A stretch of DNA of 64,000 nt from Alitibacter langaaensis DSM 22999 (GCF_003096995.1 NZ_QENU01000008.1:1-64000), one strand, 5' to 3'. Counted from the first letter of the stretch, positions 28,688 through 37,403 are shown. Notes: generated from the letters alone by a model not told the origin. Numbers and translations are program-made.

Positions 28688-29152
28688 TTACAATGAGTTG
28701 AACGTTGCTTCTCTAAGCCTTAGCATGCTGACAAATCCCGTATCAGGATCTACAAACATTCCGTGTTCTAATATCCCTTTTACTTCAATAATGGTATTAA
28801 ATTGAACAAAAGACTGACGTTTTTTTAGATATACCACTAAAATATCCTCTGGCCAATCTGCATCACTGGAACAAAAAGGGCAGATTGCCATTGGTGCTTT
28901 AGTTAAAACGAAAAACTGTGACTCTACTTTTAGTGGTGGAGCCATAAAACCTTGAATGGTAACTTCTTTACCTGATAATGCTTTCACCTTATCGCTAAAT
29001 TCTAATCCTGTTACTGAATATTTTCCGTATAGTTGTTCAAAACTAAGCTGATTATTTGAGTATGCGGGAGAAGTGATGAGTAGCAAACAGCCTAGCAAAG
29101 CTAGGCTGCTAACTTGCAAAAGAGAAACTATTTTTGCAAAGTATGTTTTCAT
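28688..29152 (-). CDS. Small periplasmic DUF3299-like protein with CxxC motif
   Basis: The 154-residue product has a signal peptide (hydrophobic 9-28, cleavage likely after PAYS). The mature part carries LSGKEVTIQGFMAPPL, FFVLTKAPMAICPFCSSDADWPE and ILVVYLKK, a beta-rich pattern like the OB-type DUF3299 proteins. The CPFC pair, with nearby Asp and Ser, could bind a metal or form a disulfide. It sits 2 nt after phoA and before the ABC genes, so it is likely a periplasmic partner of the transporter. The family name is my recollection, and the function is not known. Confidence 0.6.
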   Translation of the reverse strand: MKTYFAKIVSLLQVSSLALLGCLLLITSPAYSNNQLSFEQLYGKYSVTGLEFSDKVKALSGKEVTIQGFMAPPLKVESQFFVLTKAPMAICPFCSSDADWPEDILVVYLKKRQSFVQFNTIIEVKGILEHGMFVDPDTGFVSMLRLREATFNSL

Positions 29153-29154
29153 TA

Positions 29155-30885
29155 TTATTTCACCGCAAGTGTATCAACAATGACTTTAAATAAATCGGAG
29201 TTTTCCATGTAGCCGTGAATTGCTTCAGCACCAGGTCCTTGTGCTTGAATGAGCATATCATCTACAGCGTGAACTCCTGTGTCTGCTGAGCGAGGTAAGT
29301 TACCTTCACGGAACATTGCACCTTCTACTGATTTATATTCTTCATTCGCAATATAGTCACCTTTCTCTGTTTTAATTGCTGGAACAAATTGACGCTCTAA
29401 TTTAGGACGAAACGTCTCATAGTAATCAGGGAATGATGCGAAGAAAACCGCTAAACGTTTGCTGACATCCCATCTATCTGGGTAACCATCTTTATTTTCA
29501 TCAGTATAGTTTGTCCAACCTGCATTTTGGTAGGTGCCTACTTTTTCACGCATATCTCCCTGTTTATCATCATCAACTGTACCGATAATAGAAATACCGT
29601 GAGTATGATCACCAGTTACAATAACCAATGTGTCTGGATGTGTTTTAGCAAATTCCTTGGCTATTTCAACAGATTGATCAAGCATAATAGTACTCGCGAA
29701 AGCTCGCTCCCAGTCTAATGGATGAGATGCTTTGTCAATTAATGCGGATTCTACCATTAAGAAGAAACCCTCTTTATTTTTTGATAATACATCAAGGGCA
29801 ACTTTAGTCATTTCCGTTAAATCAGGTTGATCAGGAAATTTCTTCGTTGTGTCATTTTGTAAGAAACGACGATCTAATACTGAGTTAAGATTACCTGTGT
29901 GAAATAGCCCTAATAATTTTTGTGTTTTGGTACTATCTACGGCATTGAGTTCCGTTGCATTAGTGACTAACTGATATCCTGCATTTTGGAAAGCCTCAAG
30001 AAAATTCTTATCATCTTTACGCTTAGAACCCGGCGTGCTTTTTGGTAAAAAGTAAGCAGAACCACCGCCTAACATTACATCAGGACCAACGTTATATAAC
30101 ATCTCGGTAATTGCTGCTTTTTCTGCACGGCGGCGAGTATGAGCAACAACCGCTGCTGGTGTTGCATCTTGTAGTTCCGCATCAGAAACGATACCTACTG
30201 ACATTTTTGTGCGGCGTTTTAGTAATTCTCCGATAGTTTCTTGTTTTGGGTGATTAAAATTATCTTCAGAACGGCTCGCATACACACCTAATGCATTGAC
30301 TGCAGATTTATGACCTGCCATATAAGCACTCGCTGTATTTGCACTATCTGTTGCAATAGAATCGGTACTTGATGTACCAATCAATCCCATATAAGGTAAA
30401 GTATCCATGGCTAAACGCCCCGTCGCTTTCCCTTCATTAATGCCTTTAGAAAGCAGTCTTGCGCCTGTTCGATGAGCAACAGATAAACCATCACCAATAA
30501 ATAGAATAACATTCTTAGCTTTACGCACATCAGGGGTAGCATATACACTCCAATTGACTTCAGTTTGTTTTCCATTGACTGTGACATCTACCTTATAATC
30601 GCCTGCTTGTGCAATACTGGTATCTCGTACCCATAGGGCAGATACATCCTTACCATCTTCTTTTTCAACAAATTCGACGTTATTACCAAGCAATTCTTTA
30701 AAATCTTTGCCATTAATTAAGATCTTTGCTTGCTCAGGTTTAATAACTTCATCAAATTCGACTTTAAAATCAAATTTACTCCCCTCCATCATTGTAGCTC
30801 GATCAATGGGATAAACAACATTTTGTGCCATACTACAAAGCGGTAATATCGCGCCTATCAATAATGCTAAACAGTTCTTTTTCAT
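29155..30885 (-). CDS. phoA: Periplasmic alkaline phosphatase
   Basis: The 576-residue product has a signal peptide (about 1-20) and an extra N-terminal beta domain (about 22-118). The phosphatase core follows: Asp132 in FIGDG, nucleophile Ser181 in TDSANTASAY, Glu379/Asp384/His388 in ESALIDKASH, Asp426/His427 in TGDHTHG and His539 in GVHAVDDM. These match the E. coli zinc and magnesium ligands Asp51, Ser102, Glu322/Asp327/His331, Asp369/His370 and His412. DENKDGYPDRWD (462-473) looks like a calcium-type loop. It heads the operon, with a Pho box upstream. It is larger than E. coli PhoA (471) because of the added N-domain and inserts. Confidence 0.93.
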   Translation of the reverse strand: MKKNCLALLIGAILPLCSMAQNVVYPIDRATMMEGSKFDFKVEFDEVIKPEQAKILINGKDFKELLGNNVEFVEKEDGKDVSALWVRDTSIAQAGDYKVDVTVNGKQTEVNWSVYATPDVRKAKNVILFIGDGLSVAHRTGARLLSKGINEGKATGRLAMDTLPYMGLIGTSSTDSIATDSANTASAYMAGHKSAVNALGVYASRSEDNFNHPKQETIGELLKRRTKMSVGIVSDAELQDATPAAVVAHTRRRAEKAAITEMLYNVGPDVMLGGGSAYFLPKSTPGSKRKDDKNFLEAFQNAGYQLVTNATELNAVDSTKTQKLLGLFHTGNLNSVLDRRFLQNDTTKKFPDQPDLTEMTKVALDVLSKNKEGFFLMVESALIDKASHPLDWERAFASTIMLDQSVEIAKEFAKTHPDTLVIVTGDHTHGISIIGTVDDDKQGDMREKVGTYQNAGWTNYTDENKDGYPDRWDVSKRLAVFFASFPDYYETFRPKLERQFVPAIKTEKGDYIANEEYKSVEGAMFREGNLPRSADTGVHAVDDMLIQAQGPGAEAIHGYMENSDLFKVIVDTLAVK

Positions 30886-30933
30886 CGATTTGTTTCTCCT
30901 AAAATATGTGCTAATGCTAAAGTAACGAGAGAT

Positions 30934-30967
30934 AGTATAGGCAGCAATTATGACACTTTAATGACAA
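30934..30967 (-). promoter_or_regulatory. Pho box and -10 of the phoA operon
   Basis: On the minus strand TTGTCAT-TAAA-GTGTCAT (30950-30967) matches the two 7-bp CTGTCAT repeats with a 4-bp AT spacer that PhoB binds. TATACT (30934-30939) starts exactly 10 bp after the second repeat, the same spacing as at E. coli phoA. Control by PhoB under phosphate starvation is a strong inference. Confidence 0.8.
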
Positions 30968-30991
30968 TGAATAGGAAGATGTAAGTGCGGT

Positions 30992-31190
30992 GGAAAGTTT
31001 TTGGCGATGATTAAAAGAGAAGGAGTATTATAAGCAGGCAGTTTGAGGATATCGCACAACTTGAACAGGTTCTGCATGATTAATTGCTTATTCGAATTCA
31101 AACTAAATTAAAAGGACTGGAGCCTGTTACATACAGAATTCAGTCCTTAAACACTTAGATTAAACTGTCCAACTTTTGGGCTTCAGATCA
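30992..31190 (+). mobile_element. 3' end fragment of an IS3-family element (copy B)
   Basis: Reads as the last part of orfB: EDIAQLEQVLHD near 31045 and KLKGLEPVTYRIQSLNT near 31100, then stop, then the right terminal repeat GTCCAACTTTTGGGCTTCAG and ATCA to 31190. The repeat is the inverse of the left end of copy A. Everything upstream of the C-terminal part is missing. The break with unique DNA falls at an uptake sequence (30983-30991). Confidence 0.8.
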
Positions 31191-31208
31191 TAAAGCCCTT
31201 TTATTATT
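31191..31208 (+). other. Right half of the split terminator
   Basis: TAAAGCCCTTTTATTATT lies between the end of copy B and the OmpA-domain lipoprotein gene. It complements AAAAAAGGG at 25938-25946. Confidence 0.55.
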
Positions 31209-31222
31209 ATTTAACAAATTTA

Positions 31223-32059
31223 TTATTTTTTATAAAGTGGCGTTGGACCTGTTGAACCGCCAATAGAGCTGTCAATTTGTTTAGTTCCTGAAGCACTAAT
31301 TTCTACGCGACGATTTGGACGTAAACAATCACGCAATGCTTGACCTGTTTCCCCTGTACAAGCTACAACTTGGTTTGCTTTACCATAACCCACAGCAGAA
31401 ATATCAGCTGTTACACCTTTTTGAATTAAACGCGTTTTTACAGCATCTGCACGTTGTTGTGATAATTTTAAGTTATAAGATTCAGAACCAAGACGGTCAG
31501 TATAACCCGCTACTTTAACTGATTTTGACTCAACTTTTTTCAATTGTTCTGCAACATTATCAACAACGCCTTGACCTTTTGCTGTTAATGTGGCTTGGTT
31601 AAAATCAAATAAGAAATCACCACTTAAGTTAAAACCAGCGTTACCATTACAACCATTTGGATACCAGAAGAAACTTTGTGCTTGCATATCTTTGTCAAAT
31701 AACACTTTATATTGGCAAATTTTGTGTTCGCCATTTTCACGATAATTGAAGACATAATCAAATTCACGCACGCCGAATAAGCCTTCTTGGAACTGAGGGT
31801 TACCAATTAAATGACGAATTTGATCTTTACTCATCCCGCGTTCGATCATACGAACATTATCCCAGTTTGGCCATGTACCAAATTGTGTACCATCATGGTT
31901 AAATGTATTATCTTCCACTTTCGGCCATACTAAATTCTGAACTGCTTCTTCAGGTGTATTACCCGCCGGTGTTCCTTCATCGGTTACATGACTTAAGTTA
32001 CCACATGCAGCTAAAGTAAATGCAGCGGCAGCAGTGAATACAAAGTTTGATAATTTCAT
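31223..32059 (-). CDS. Lipoprotein with BamE/SmpA-like and OmpA_C domains
   Basis: The 278-residue product begins with a lipoprotein signal (LAAC, lipidated Cys19). Residues about 60-135 resemble the SmpA/OmlA (BamE) fold: MIERGMSKDQIRHLIGNP is the family signature. Residues about 150-255 are an OmpA-like peptidoglycan-binding domain with FLFDFNQATLT, VAGYTDRLGSESYNLKLS and RPNRRVEI. It should tether the outer membrane to peptidoglycan. AAGGTAAGAG lies before the ATG. The 188-nt upstream region carries its promoter. I recognise the architecture as a Pasteurellaceae lipoprotein but not a gene name. Confidence 0.88.
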   Translation of the reverse strand: MKLSNFVFTAAAAFTLAACGNLSHVTDEGTPAGNTPEEAVQNLVWPKVEDNTFNHDGTQFGTWPNWDNVRMIERGMSKDQIRHLIGNPQFQEGLFGVREFDYVFNYRENGEHKICQYKVLFDKDMQAQSFFWYPNGCNGNAGFNLSGDFLFDFNQATLTAKGQGVVDNVAEQLKKVESKSVKVAGYTDRLGSESYNLKLSQQRADAVKTRLIQKGVTADISAVGYGKANQVVACTGETGQALRDCLRPNRRVEISASGTKQIDSSIGGSTGPTPLYKK

Positions 32060-32247
32060 TTTCTCTTACCTTTTAAATTAAAAATCGCTCAAATCAGCGT
32101 TAACGAGACAACATTCGCTTATCAAAGCAATGAAACTCTAATTTCATTAAGGCGGTATATTAATCGTAGCCGATTAAAAAGTAAATTTAAAACGGTCTTA
32201 CTCGAGGCATATTTTTGTCAAATATTGTAAAGAGAGCAAAGGATTTT

Positions 32248-33306
32248 CTAAAAATAAGTTCTAGGGTTAAATTTTGTCCAATTTAAAACAATATTATCCG
32301 CACTTTCTTCTGCTTGTTTTCCCAATTTTTGTAGTATCGATTTTTTCTGTTTGTAATGCACGGCAAGCACAGATTTCTCTTTTATTGCTTGTAAAATCAA
32401 ATCATCACTTGTCTCAATTTCATCCACTAATTTTAGATTTAAAGCCTGTTGCCCAAACCAATGCTCCCCAGTGGCAATTTGGTTCACGTCTAAGTGCGGT
32501 CGATTTTGCGCCACAAATTGTTTGAATAATTCGTGTGTTTCTTCTAATTCTTGCTGGAATTTTTGTTTCCCTTTTTCGGTATTTTCGCCTAAAACCGTCA
32601 CCGTGCGTTTAAATTCCCCTGCCGTCATCACATCAACATCCACATCATGTTTTTTCAACAAACGATGAATATTCGGCACTTGAGCAACAACACCAACAGA
32701 TCCAATAATCGCAAAGGGTGCTGATACAATTTTATCCGCAACACAAGCCATCATATAACCACCACTTGCCGCCACTTTATCAACAGCCACAGTCAATTTA
32801 ATACCATGTTGTTTTAAACGCGCCAATTGTGAAGCGGCTAATCCATAACCATGTACGACACCACCAGGGCTTTCTAAGCGCAACAGCACTTCATCTTCGG
32901 GTTTTGCGACAGATAAAATGGTGCTAATTTCTTCGCGTAATGCCCCAGTTGCCGAGGCTTGAACATCGCCTTTAAAATCAAGCACATAAAGCGTTGGCTT
33001 AATTTCTTTTTCTAGCAGCTCACCACTTTTACGTTTCGCCATTTGTTCTTTCGCTTTGGCTTTTTCTGCTTTTTTCTCGGCTTTTTCCTGTGTTTTAAGT
33101 TCATCTTCGGTGAGATAGAAATCTCGCACTTTTTTGCTATTCTCTTCAAATTCTTTAGCTAAATCCGTCAGCTCTAATTCGCCATGAATAGCATTTTTCT
33201 TTTGTTTTAAGGCGATGATGGCAAAAATTATTGCGCCAATAATGAGTAAAATCGTCAAGATCTCTAAAATAAAAATCCCATATCCCACTAAAATTTCAGA
33301 CCACAT
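32248..33306 (-). CDS. sohB: Inner-membrane signal-peptide-peptidase-type protease SohB
   Basis: The 352-residue S49-family serine protease has an N-terminal transmembrane segment (about 8-33), a highly charged Lys/Glu linker (about 60-95) and a protease domain. The catalytic Ser is in DKVAASGGYMMACVADKI (near residue 183), and the general base Lys lies about 50 residues on (GEFKRTVTVLG). LRLESPGGVVHGYG is the family motif. Faces the periplasm. Length 352 against 349 in E. coli. Confidence 0.93.
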   Translation of the reverse strand: MWSEILVGYGIFILEILTILLIIGAIIFAIIALKQKKNAIHGELELTDLAKEFEENSKKVRDFYLTEDELKTQEKAEKKAEKAKAKEQMAKRKSGELLEKEIKPTLYVLDFKGDVQASATGALREEISTILSVAKPEDEVLLRLESPGGVVHGYGLAASQLARLKQHGIKLTVAVDKVAASGGYMMACVADKIVSAPFAIIGSVGVVAQVPNIHRLLKKHDVDVDVMTAGEFKRTVTVLGENTEKGKQKFQQELEETHELFKQFVAQNRPHLDVNQIATGEHWFGQQALNLKLVDEIETSDDLILQAIKEKSVLAVHYKQKKSILQKLGKQAEESADNIVLNWTKFNPRTYF

Positions 33307-33380
33307 TGTCCTCTCCTTTTCTCTTTAAAACTCTTCAAAAATTTCTCAAAATTTGACCGCACTTTTTAGGCTGTATGCGA

Positions 33381-34148
33381 TTAGCTACGCAATCCTATAC
33401 CACGACTAATTAAATAATAGGAAAAGCTATACAAGCCTAAAATAAAAATTAGCAACACTGTGAAGGTGTAGCCTAAACTGACATCACTAATACCTAAAAA
33501 ACCATAACGAAAACCGTTAATCATGTAGACGATTGGGTTGAGCTTAGACACAACCTGCCAGAATGGGGGCAATAAAGAAATGGAATAAAATACCCCACCA
33601 AGATAGGTTAATGGCGTTAATACAAAGGTAGGAATAATGCTAATATCATCAAATGAACGAGCAAAAACAGCGTTGATTAATCCTGCTAAAGCAAAGGTGG
33701 CGGTAGTAAGTAACAACGTCACAAAAATGACAAGCCAAGAATGAATATCAAAGGAAACAAACAAGAGCGAAACAATGGTAACTAACACCCCCACGCATAA
33801 ACCGCGCGCCATTCCCCCTGCCATATAACCTAAAATAATCACATGCGGCGAAGTTGGTGAAATTAAGAGTTCTTCCACATTTCGCGCGAATTTTGTGCTG
33901 TAAAAAGAAGACGCCACATTTGTAAACGAATTGGTCAGTGACGACATCATGATCAACCCTGGCACAATAAATTGCATATAGCTAAAACCGCTCATTTCAC
34001 CAATGCGGCTGCCAATTAATTGCCCGAAGATGACAAAATATAATGTCATTGTGATCACAGGGGGAACGAGAGTTTGCAGCCAAATGCGTGTAAAACGGCG
34101 AATTTCTTTGTGTAAAATGGTCGAAAATGCTACCCAAGATAATCTCAT
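33381..34148 (-). CDS. yadH: ABC-2 type transporter permease (YadH)
   Basis: The 255-residue membrane protein has six predicted segments and the ABC-2 motif YLGGVFYSISLLPPFWQVVSKLNP (cited by its core YLGGVFYSISLLP), followed by NPIVYMINGFRYG. Its ATG overlaps the yadG stop by 4 nt, so the two are translationally coupled. The substrate of YadGH is not established. Confidence 0.92.
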   Translation of the reverse strand: MRLSWVAFSTILHKEIRRFTRIWLQTLVPPVITMTLYFVIFGQLIGSRIGEMSGFSYMQFIVPGLIMMSSLTNSFTNVASSFYSTKFARNVEELLISPTSPHVIILGYMAGGMARGLCVGVLVTIVSLLFVSFDIHSWLVIFVTLLLTTATFALAGLINAVFARSFDDISIIPTFVLTPLTYLGGVFYSISLLPPFWQVVSKLNPIVYMINGFRYGFLGISDVSLGYTFTVLLIFILGLYSFSYYLISRGIGLRS

Positions 34149-35071
34149 TTTGTTTCTCCCACTGGCTTGTTAAGCGACATACTCACAAATAATTCTTCTA
34201 AACGATTGGCTTTATTGCGCATACTCACCACTTGCACGCCTTGCGCGGTTAATTGAGTAAATAACGAATTTAGCCCAAGGGAACGATGAATTTCTACTTC
34301 AATAGAATTGTCATCAATTTTGCGTAACGGATAATCTTCAATTTGTGACAACGTCTCAGCATTTTTCACATCAAGAATAAAGGTTTCTGTTTCAAGCTTC
34401 GCAAGCAAATCTTTCATTGGCATATTCACCACTAATCTCCCCTGCTGAATAATGCCAATATGACGGCACAACATCTCTGCTTCTTCAAGGTAATGGGTGG
34501 TTAAAATAATGGTTGTGCCTTGCGCATTGAGTTCTTGCAAGAAAATCCACATAGAACGGCGCAATTCAATATCTACCCCAGCGGTGGGTTCGTCTAAAAT
34601 CAATAACTTAGGGTTATGCATTAAGGCGCGCGCAATCATTAAACGGCGTTTCATTCCGCCAGATAAGCGCATTGCTTGTTGATCTCGTTTTTCCCATAAA
34701 TCCAATTTTTTTAGCCATTTTTCTGCACTAACTAGGGCTTCTTTATGGGGAATACCGTAATAGCCCGCTTGGTTTGTCAGAATGTCTTGTACTTTTTCAA
34801 ATTGGTTAAAATTAAATTCTTGTGGCACCAAACCAATGTGTTGCTTTAATGCCGACTGATTTTGATCCAAATCATAACCAAACACTTTCACCGAACCGCT
34901 GGTTTTATTCACCAACGAACTGATAATGCCAATGGTTGTGGATTTACCTGCGCCATTATGTCCGAGCAAGGCATAAAAATCCCCCTCTTCGACAACTAAA
35001 TCAATGCCATGCAACGCTTGCACACCATTTTTATAAGATTTTGTTAATTTAGAAATTTCTAATGCTTTCAT
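34145..35071 (-). CDS. yadG: ABC-2 type transporter ATP-binding protein (YadG)
   Basis: Walker A GHNGAGKST, signature LSGGMKRRLMIARALM, Walker B LLILDEPTAG and switch His in TTHYLEE are all present, with the C-terminal MRNKANRLEELFVS tail shared with E. coli YadG. I place the start at ATG 35071, giving 308 residues, the E. coli length; the frame extends to a GTG at 35098 but without family support. Divergent from trpE. Confidence 0.94.
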   Translation of the reverse strand: MKALEISKLTKSYKNGVQALHGIDLVVEEGDFYALLGHNGAGKSTTIGIISSLVNKTSGSVKVFGYDLDQNQSALKQHIGLVPQEFNFNQFEKVQDILTNQAGYYGIPHKEALVSAEKWLKKLDLWEKRDQQAMRLSGGMKRRLMIARALMHNPKLLILDEPTAGVDIELRRSMWIFLQELNAQGTTIILTTHYLEEAEMLCRHIGIIQQGRLVVNMPMKDLLAKLETETFILDVKNAETLSQIEDYPLRKIDDNSIEVEIHRSLGLNSLFTQLTAQGVQVVSMRNKANRLEELFVSMSLNKPVGETK

Positions 35072-35188
35072 TTCATATTCACTTGCAAAAATAGGCACGA
35101 ATCATACTCTTTTTTCTAAAATCATGCAAAAACTGACCGCACTTTCTCTTGACCGATGATGATAATCGAAAAATTTTTATTTCTTTAC

Positions 35189-35222
35189 TTGACAAAAATT
35201 TAATGCACTAGTTTAATAGTGC
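35189..35222 (+). promoter_or_regulatory. trpE promoter with TrpR-like operator
   Basis: TTGACA (35189-35194) and TTTAAT (35212-35217) are 17 bp apart. The palindrome GCACTAGTTTAATAGTGC (35205-35222) covers the -10 and matches the E. coli TrpR operator core CTAGTTAACTAG. Only 26 nt separate it from the ATG, leaving no room for a leader peptide. Confidence 0.75.
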
Positions 35223-35248
35223 AAAATATTCAAGATTAAGGATTTACT

Positions 35249-36796
35249 ATGTTTCAACCTTATATTCAAGTTTTTCAACGTGATGTGCGCTATCAAAGTG
35301 ATTTAAGCGCTGTATTTACCACGCTCTGCCCTGCGACATCAAATAGCCTTTTGTTGGAAAGTGCTGAAATCTCCAGTAAAAACAGTTTAAAAAGTCTGCT
35401 TATTGTTAATGCCGCAGTGAAAATTACTTGTACAAGTCAATTCGTCACATTTTTAGCATTAACGAATAATGGCAAAGCGGTTTTATCTCATTTAGAAGAA
35501 AAGTTACAGGGTTTAGCAACCTTAACAAAATTAAATGATACAACCTTGCAAGCGCAATTTTCTCAGCTTGACCAAAACCTTGATGAAGACAGTAAATTGC
35601 AAGCCGCAACGATTTTTGAAGGTTTGCGCCAAGTGAATAATCTTTATGCTCACAGCCAAACACCGATTTTCTTAGGCGGATTATTTGCCTATGATTTGGT
35701 CGCCAATTTTATTCCGATGAAAGACATTGCGTTGCAAGATGACGGACTCAGCTGCCCCGATTATGTGTTCTACCTAGCAGAAAATTTGCTGCGTTTAGAT
35801 CACCCTACCCAACAGGCAACGCTACAAACCTTCTGTTTTACGAGCCAAGAAAAGCAAAATTTGCAACAAAGTGCGGTCAAAATTGAGCAAGATTTACAAA
35901 ATCTCAAGCCTTTACCCGCTATTGTGCCTGCCAGCACGGAAGTGGTGCCAAATCACGATGATGATAAATTTAAACAAATTATCACCGCACTTAAACAGCA
36001 TATTTATATAGGCGATGTGTTCCAAATTGTGCCGTCACGCCGTTTTAGCATACCTTGCCCGAATACGCTGGCAACTTATCGTCAACTAAAAGTGAATAAC
36101 CCAAGTCCCTATATGTTTTATATGCAAGATGACGAATTTACCCTGTTTGGCGCGTCTCCTGAAAGTGCATTGAAATATAGTGCGGATAGCCGTCAGCTAG
36201 AAATTTATCCGATCGCCGGCTCGCGCCCTCGTGGTTTTGATGCCAATGGCAATATTGATCCTGAGCTGGACGCGCGTTTAGAACTCGAAATGCGTCTTGA
36301 CCACAAAGAATTGGCGGAACATTTAATGTTAGTGGATCTCGCGCGCAATGACATCGCACGCGTTTGTGAAAGTGGCACGCGCCAAGTAAAAGATTTAATG
36401 CAAGTGGATCGCTATTCTCATATTATGCATTTGGTTTCTCGTGTAGTGGGCAAACTGCGCACAGAACTTGACGCGCTACACGCCTACCAAGCCTGTATGA
36501 ATATGGGAACACTGACTGGCGCGCCAAAAATCAAGGCGATGCAGCTTATTTATCAATTTGAAAAACAAAAACGACATAGTTATGGCGGCGCGGTAGGCTA
36601 TCTCTCTTCAGACGGCAATTTTGATACCTGTATCGTCATTCGCTCTGCCTTTGTGCAAAATGGTATCGCTTATGTTCAAGCGGGCTGCGGTGAAGTGTTA
36701 GATTCCGATCCGCAAATGGAAGCGGATGAAACACGACACAAAGCCCGCGCTGTCTTAAACGCCATTATGCAAATCAATCGTTCAAATAAGGAGTAA
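35249..36796 (+). CDS. trpE: Anthranilate synthase component I
   Basis: TrpE makes anthranilate from chorismate with ammonia supplied by TrpG. The 515-residue product has the Trp-feedback site LLLESAE near residue 35 and the chorismate-binding domain with VVPSRRFS-type motif (QIVPSRRFSIP), PIAGSRPRG, ELAEHLMLVDLARND, and GTLTGAPKIKAM. The Shine-Dalgarno is AAGGA. First gene of the trpEG-x-D-CF unit; trpG follows after 3 nt. Confidence 0.96.
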   Translation: MFQPYIQVFQRDVRYQSDLSAVFTTLCPATSNSLLLESAEISSKNSLKSLLIVNAAVKITCTSQFVTFLALTNNGKAVLSHLEEKLQGLATLTKLNDTTLQAQFSQLDQNLDEDSKLQAATIFEGLRQVNNLYAHSQTPIFLGGLFAYDLVANFIPMKDIALQDDGLSCPDYVFYLAENLLRLDHPTQQATLQTFCFTSQEKQNLQQSAVKIEQDLQNLKPLPAIVPASTEVVPNHDDDKFKQIITALKQHIYIGDVFQIVPSRRFSIPCPNTLATYRQLKVNNPSPYMFYMQDDEFTLFGASPESALKYSADSRQLEIYPIAGSRPRGFDANGNIDPELDARLELEMRLDHKELAEHLMLVDLARNDIARVCESGTRQVKDLMQVDRYSHIMHLVSRVVGKLRTELDALHAYQACMNMGTLTGAPKIKAMQLIYQFEKQKRHSYGGAVGYLSSDGNFDTCIVIRSAFVQNGIAYVQAGCGEVLDSDPQMEADETRHKARAVLNAIMQINRSNKE

Positions 36797-36799
36797 AAA

Positions 36800-37378
36800 A
36801 TGGCAACCATCATCTTTTTAGACAATTTTGACTCCTTTACCTACAATTTAGTCGATCAATTTCGCACGCTTGGGCATTCGGTGAAAATTTATCGCAATGA
36901 TTGTGATCTCGATTTTTTAGCGAAATGCTGTCGCCAGCCTAATCATATTCTCGCCCTTTCACCCGGTCCAGGCACCCCTGCGCAAGCAGGAAATATGTTA
37001 GCCTTGATTGAACGTGTGAAAAATGAAGTACCCATTATTGGCATTTGTTTAGGCCATCAAGCGCTGATTGAGAGCTTTGGGGGCAAGGTGGTTCATGCGG
37101 GGGAAGTTTTGCATGGCAAGGTTTCTAAAATCACTCATGATGAACAAGCTATGTTCCAAGGCTTGCAAAACCCGATGCCAGTTGCACGCTATCATTCGTT
37201 AATGGGGCAAAATTTACCAGATGAATTAATCGCCAACGCGCATTACAACAATATCATTATGGCGATTCGCCACGAAACCTTGCCCATTTGTGGCTTTCAA
37301 TTTCACCCAGAAAGCATTTTAACGGTGCAAGGCTCTAAATTATTAGAAAATTCCATTAATTGGTTATTAAAAAGATAA
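36800..37378 (+). CDS. trpG: Anthranilate synthase component II (glutamine amidotransferase)
   Basis: The 192-residue class I amidotransferase has FLDNFDSFTYNLVDQ at the start, LSPGPGTP, catalytic Cys in GICLGHQ and the His/Glu pair in FHPESIL. It is a stand-alone TrpG, not fused to TrpD as in E. coli. AAGGAG precedes the start. Confidence 0.95.
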   Translation: MATIIFLDNFDSFTYNLVDQFRTLGHSVKIYRNDCDLDFLAKCCRQPNHILALSPGPGTPAQAGNMLALIERVKNEVPIIGICLGHQALIESFGGKVVHAGEVLHGKVSKITHDEQAMFQGLQNPMPVARYHSLMGQNLPDELIANAHYNNIIMAIRHETLPICGFQFHPESILTVQGSKLLENSINWLLKR

Positions 37379-37403
37379 GCAAACACAGGATAGGAAGAAA
37401 TAA

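Noticed and set aside
30886..31000. Zur box upstream of phoA, expected if the operon were zinc-regulated
   Set aside because: No palindrome like TGTTATA-N-TATAACA is present; only the Pho box is convincing.
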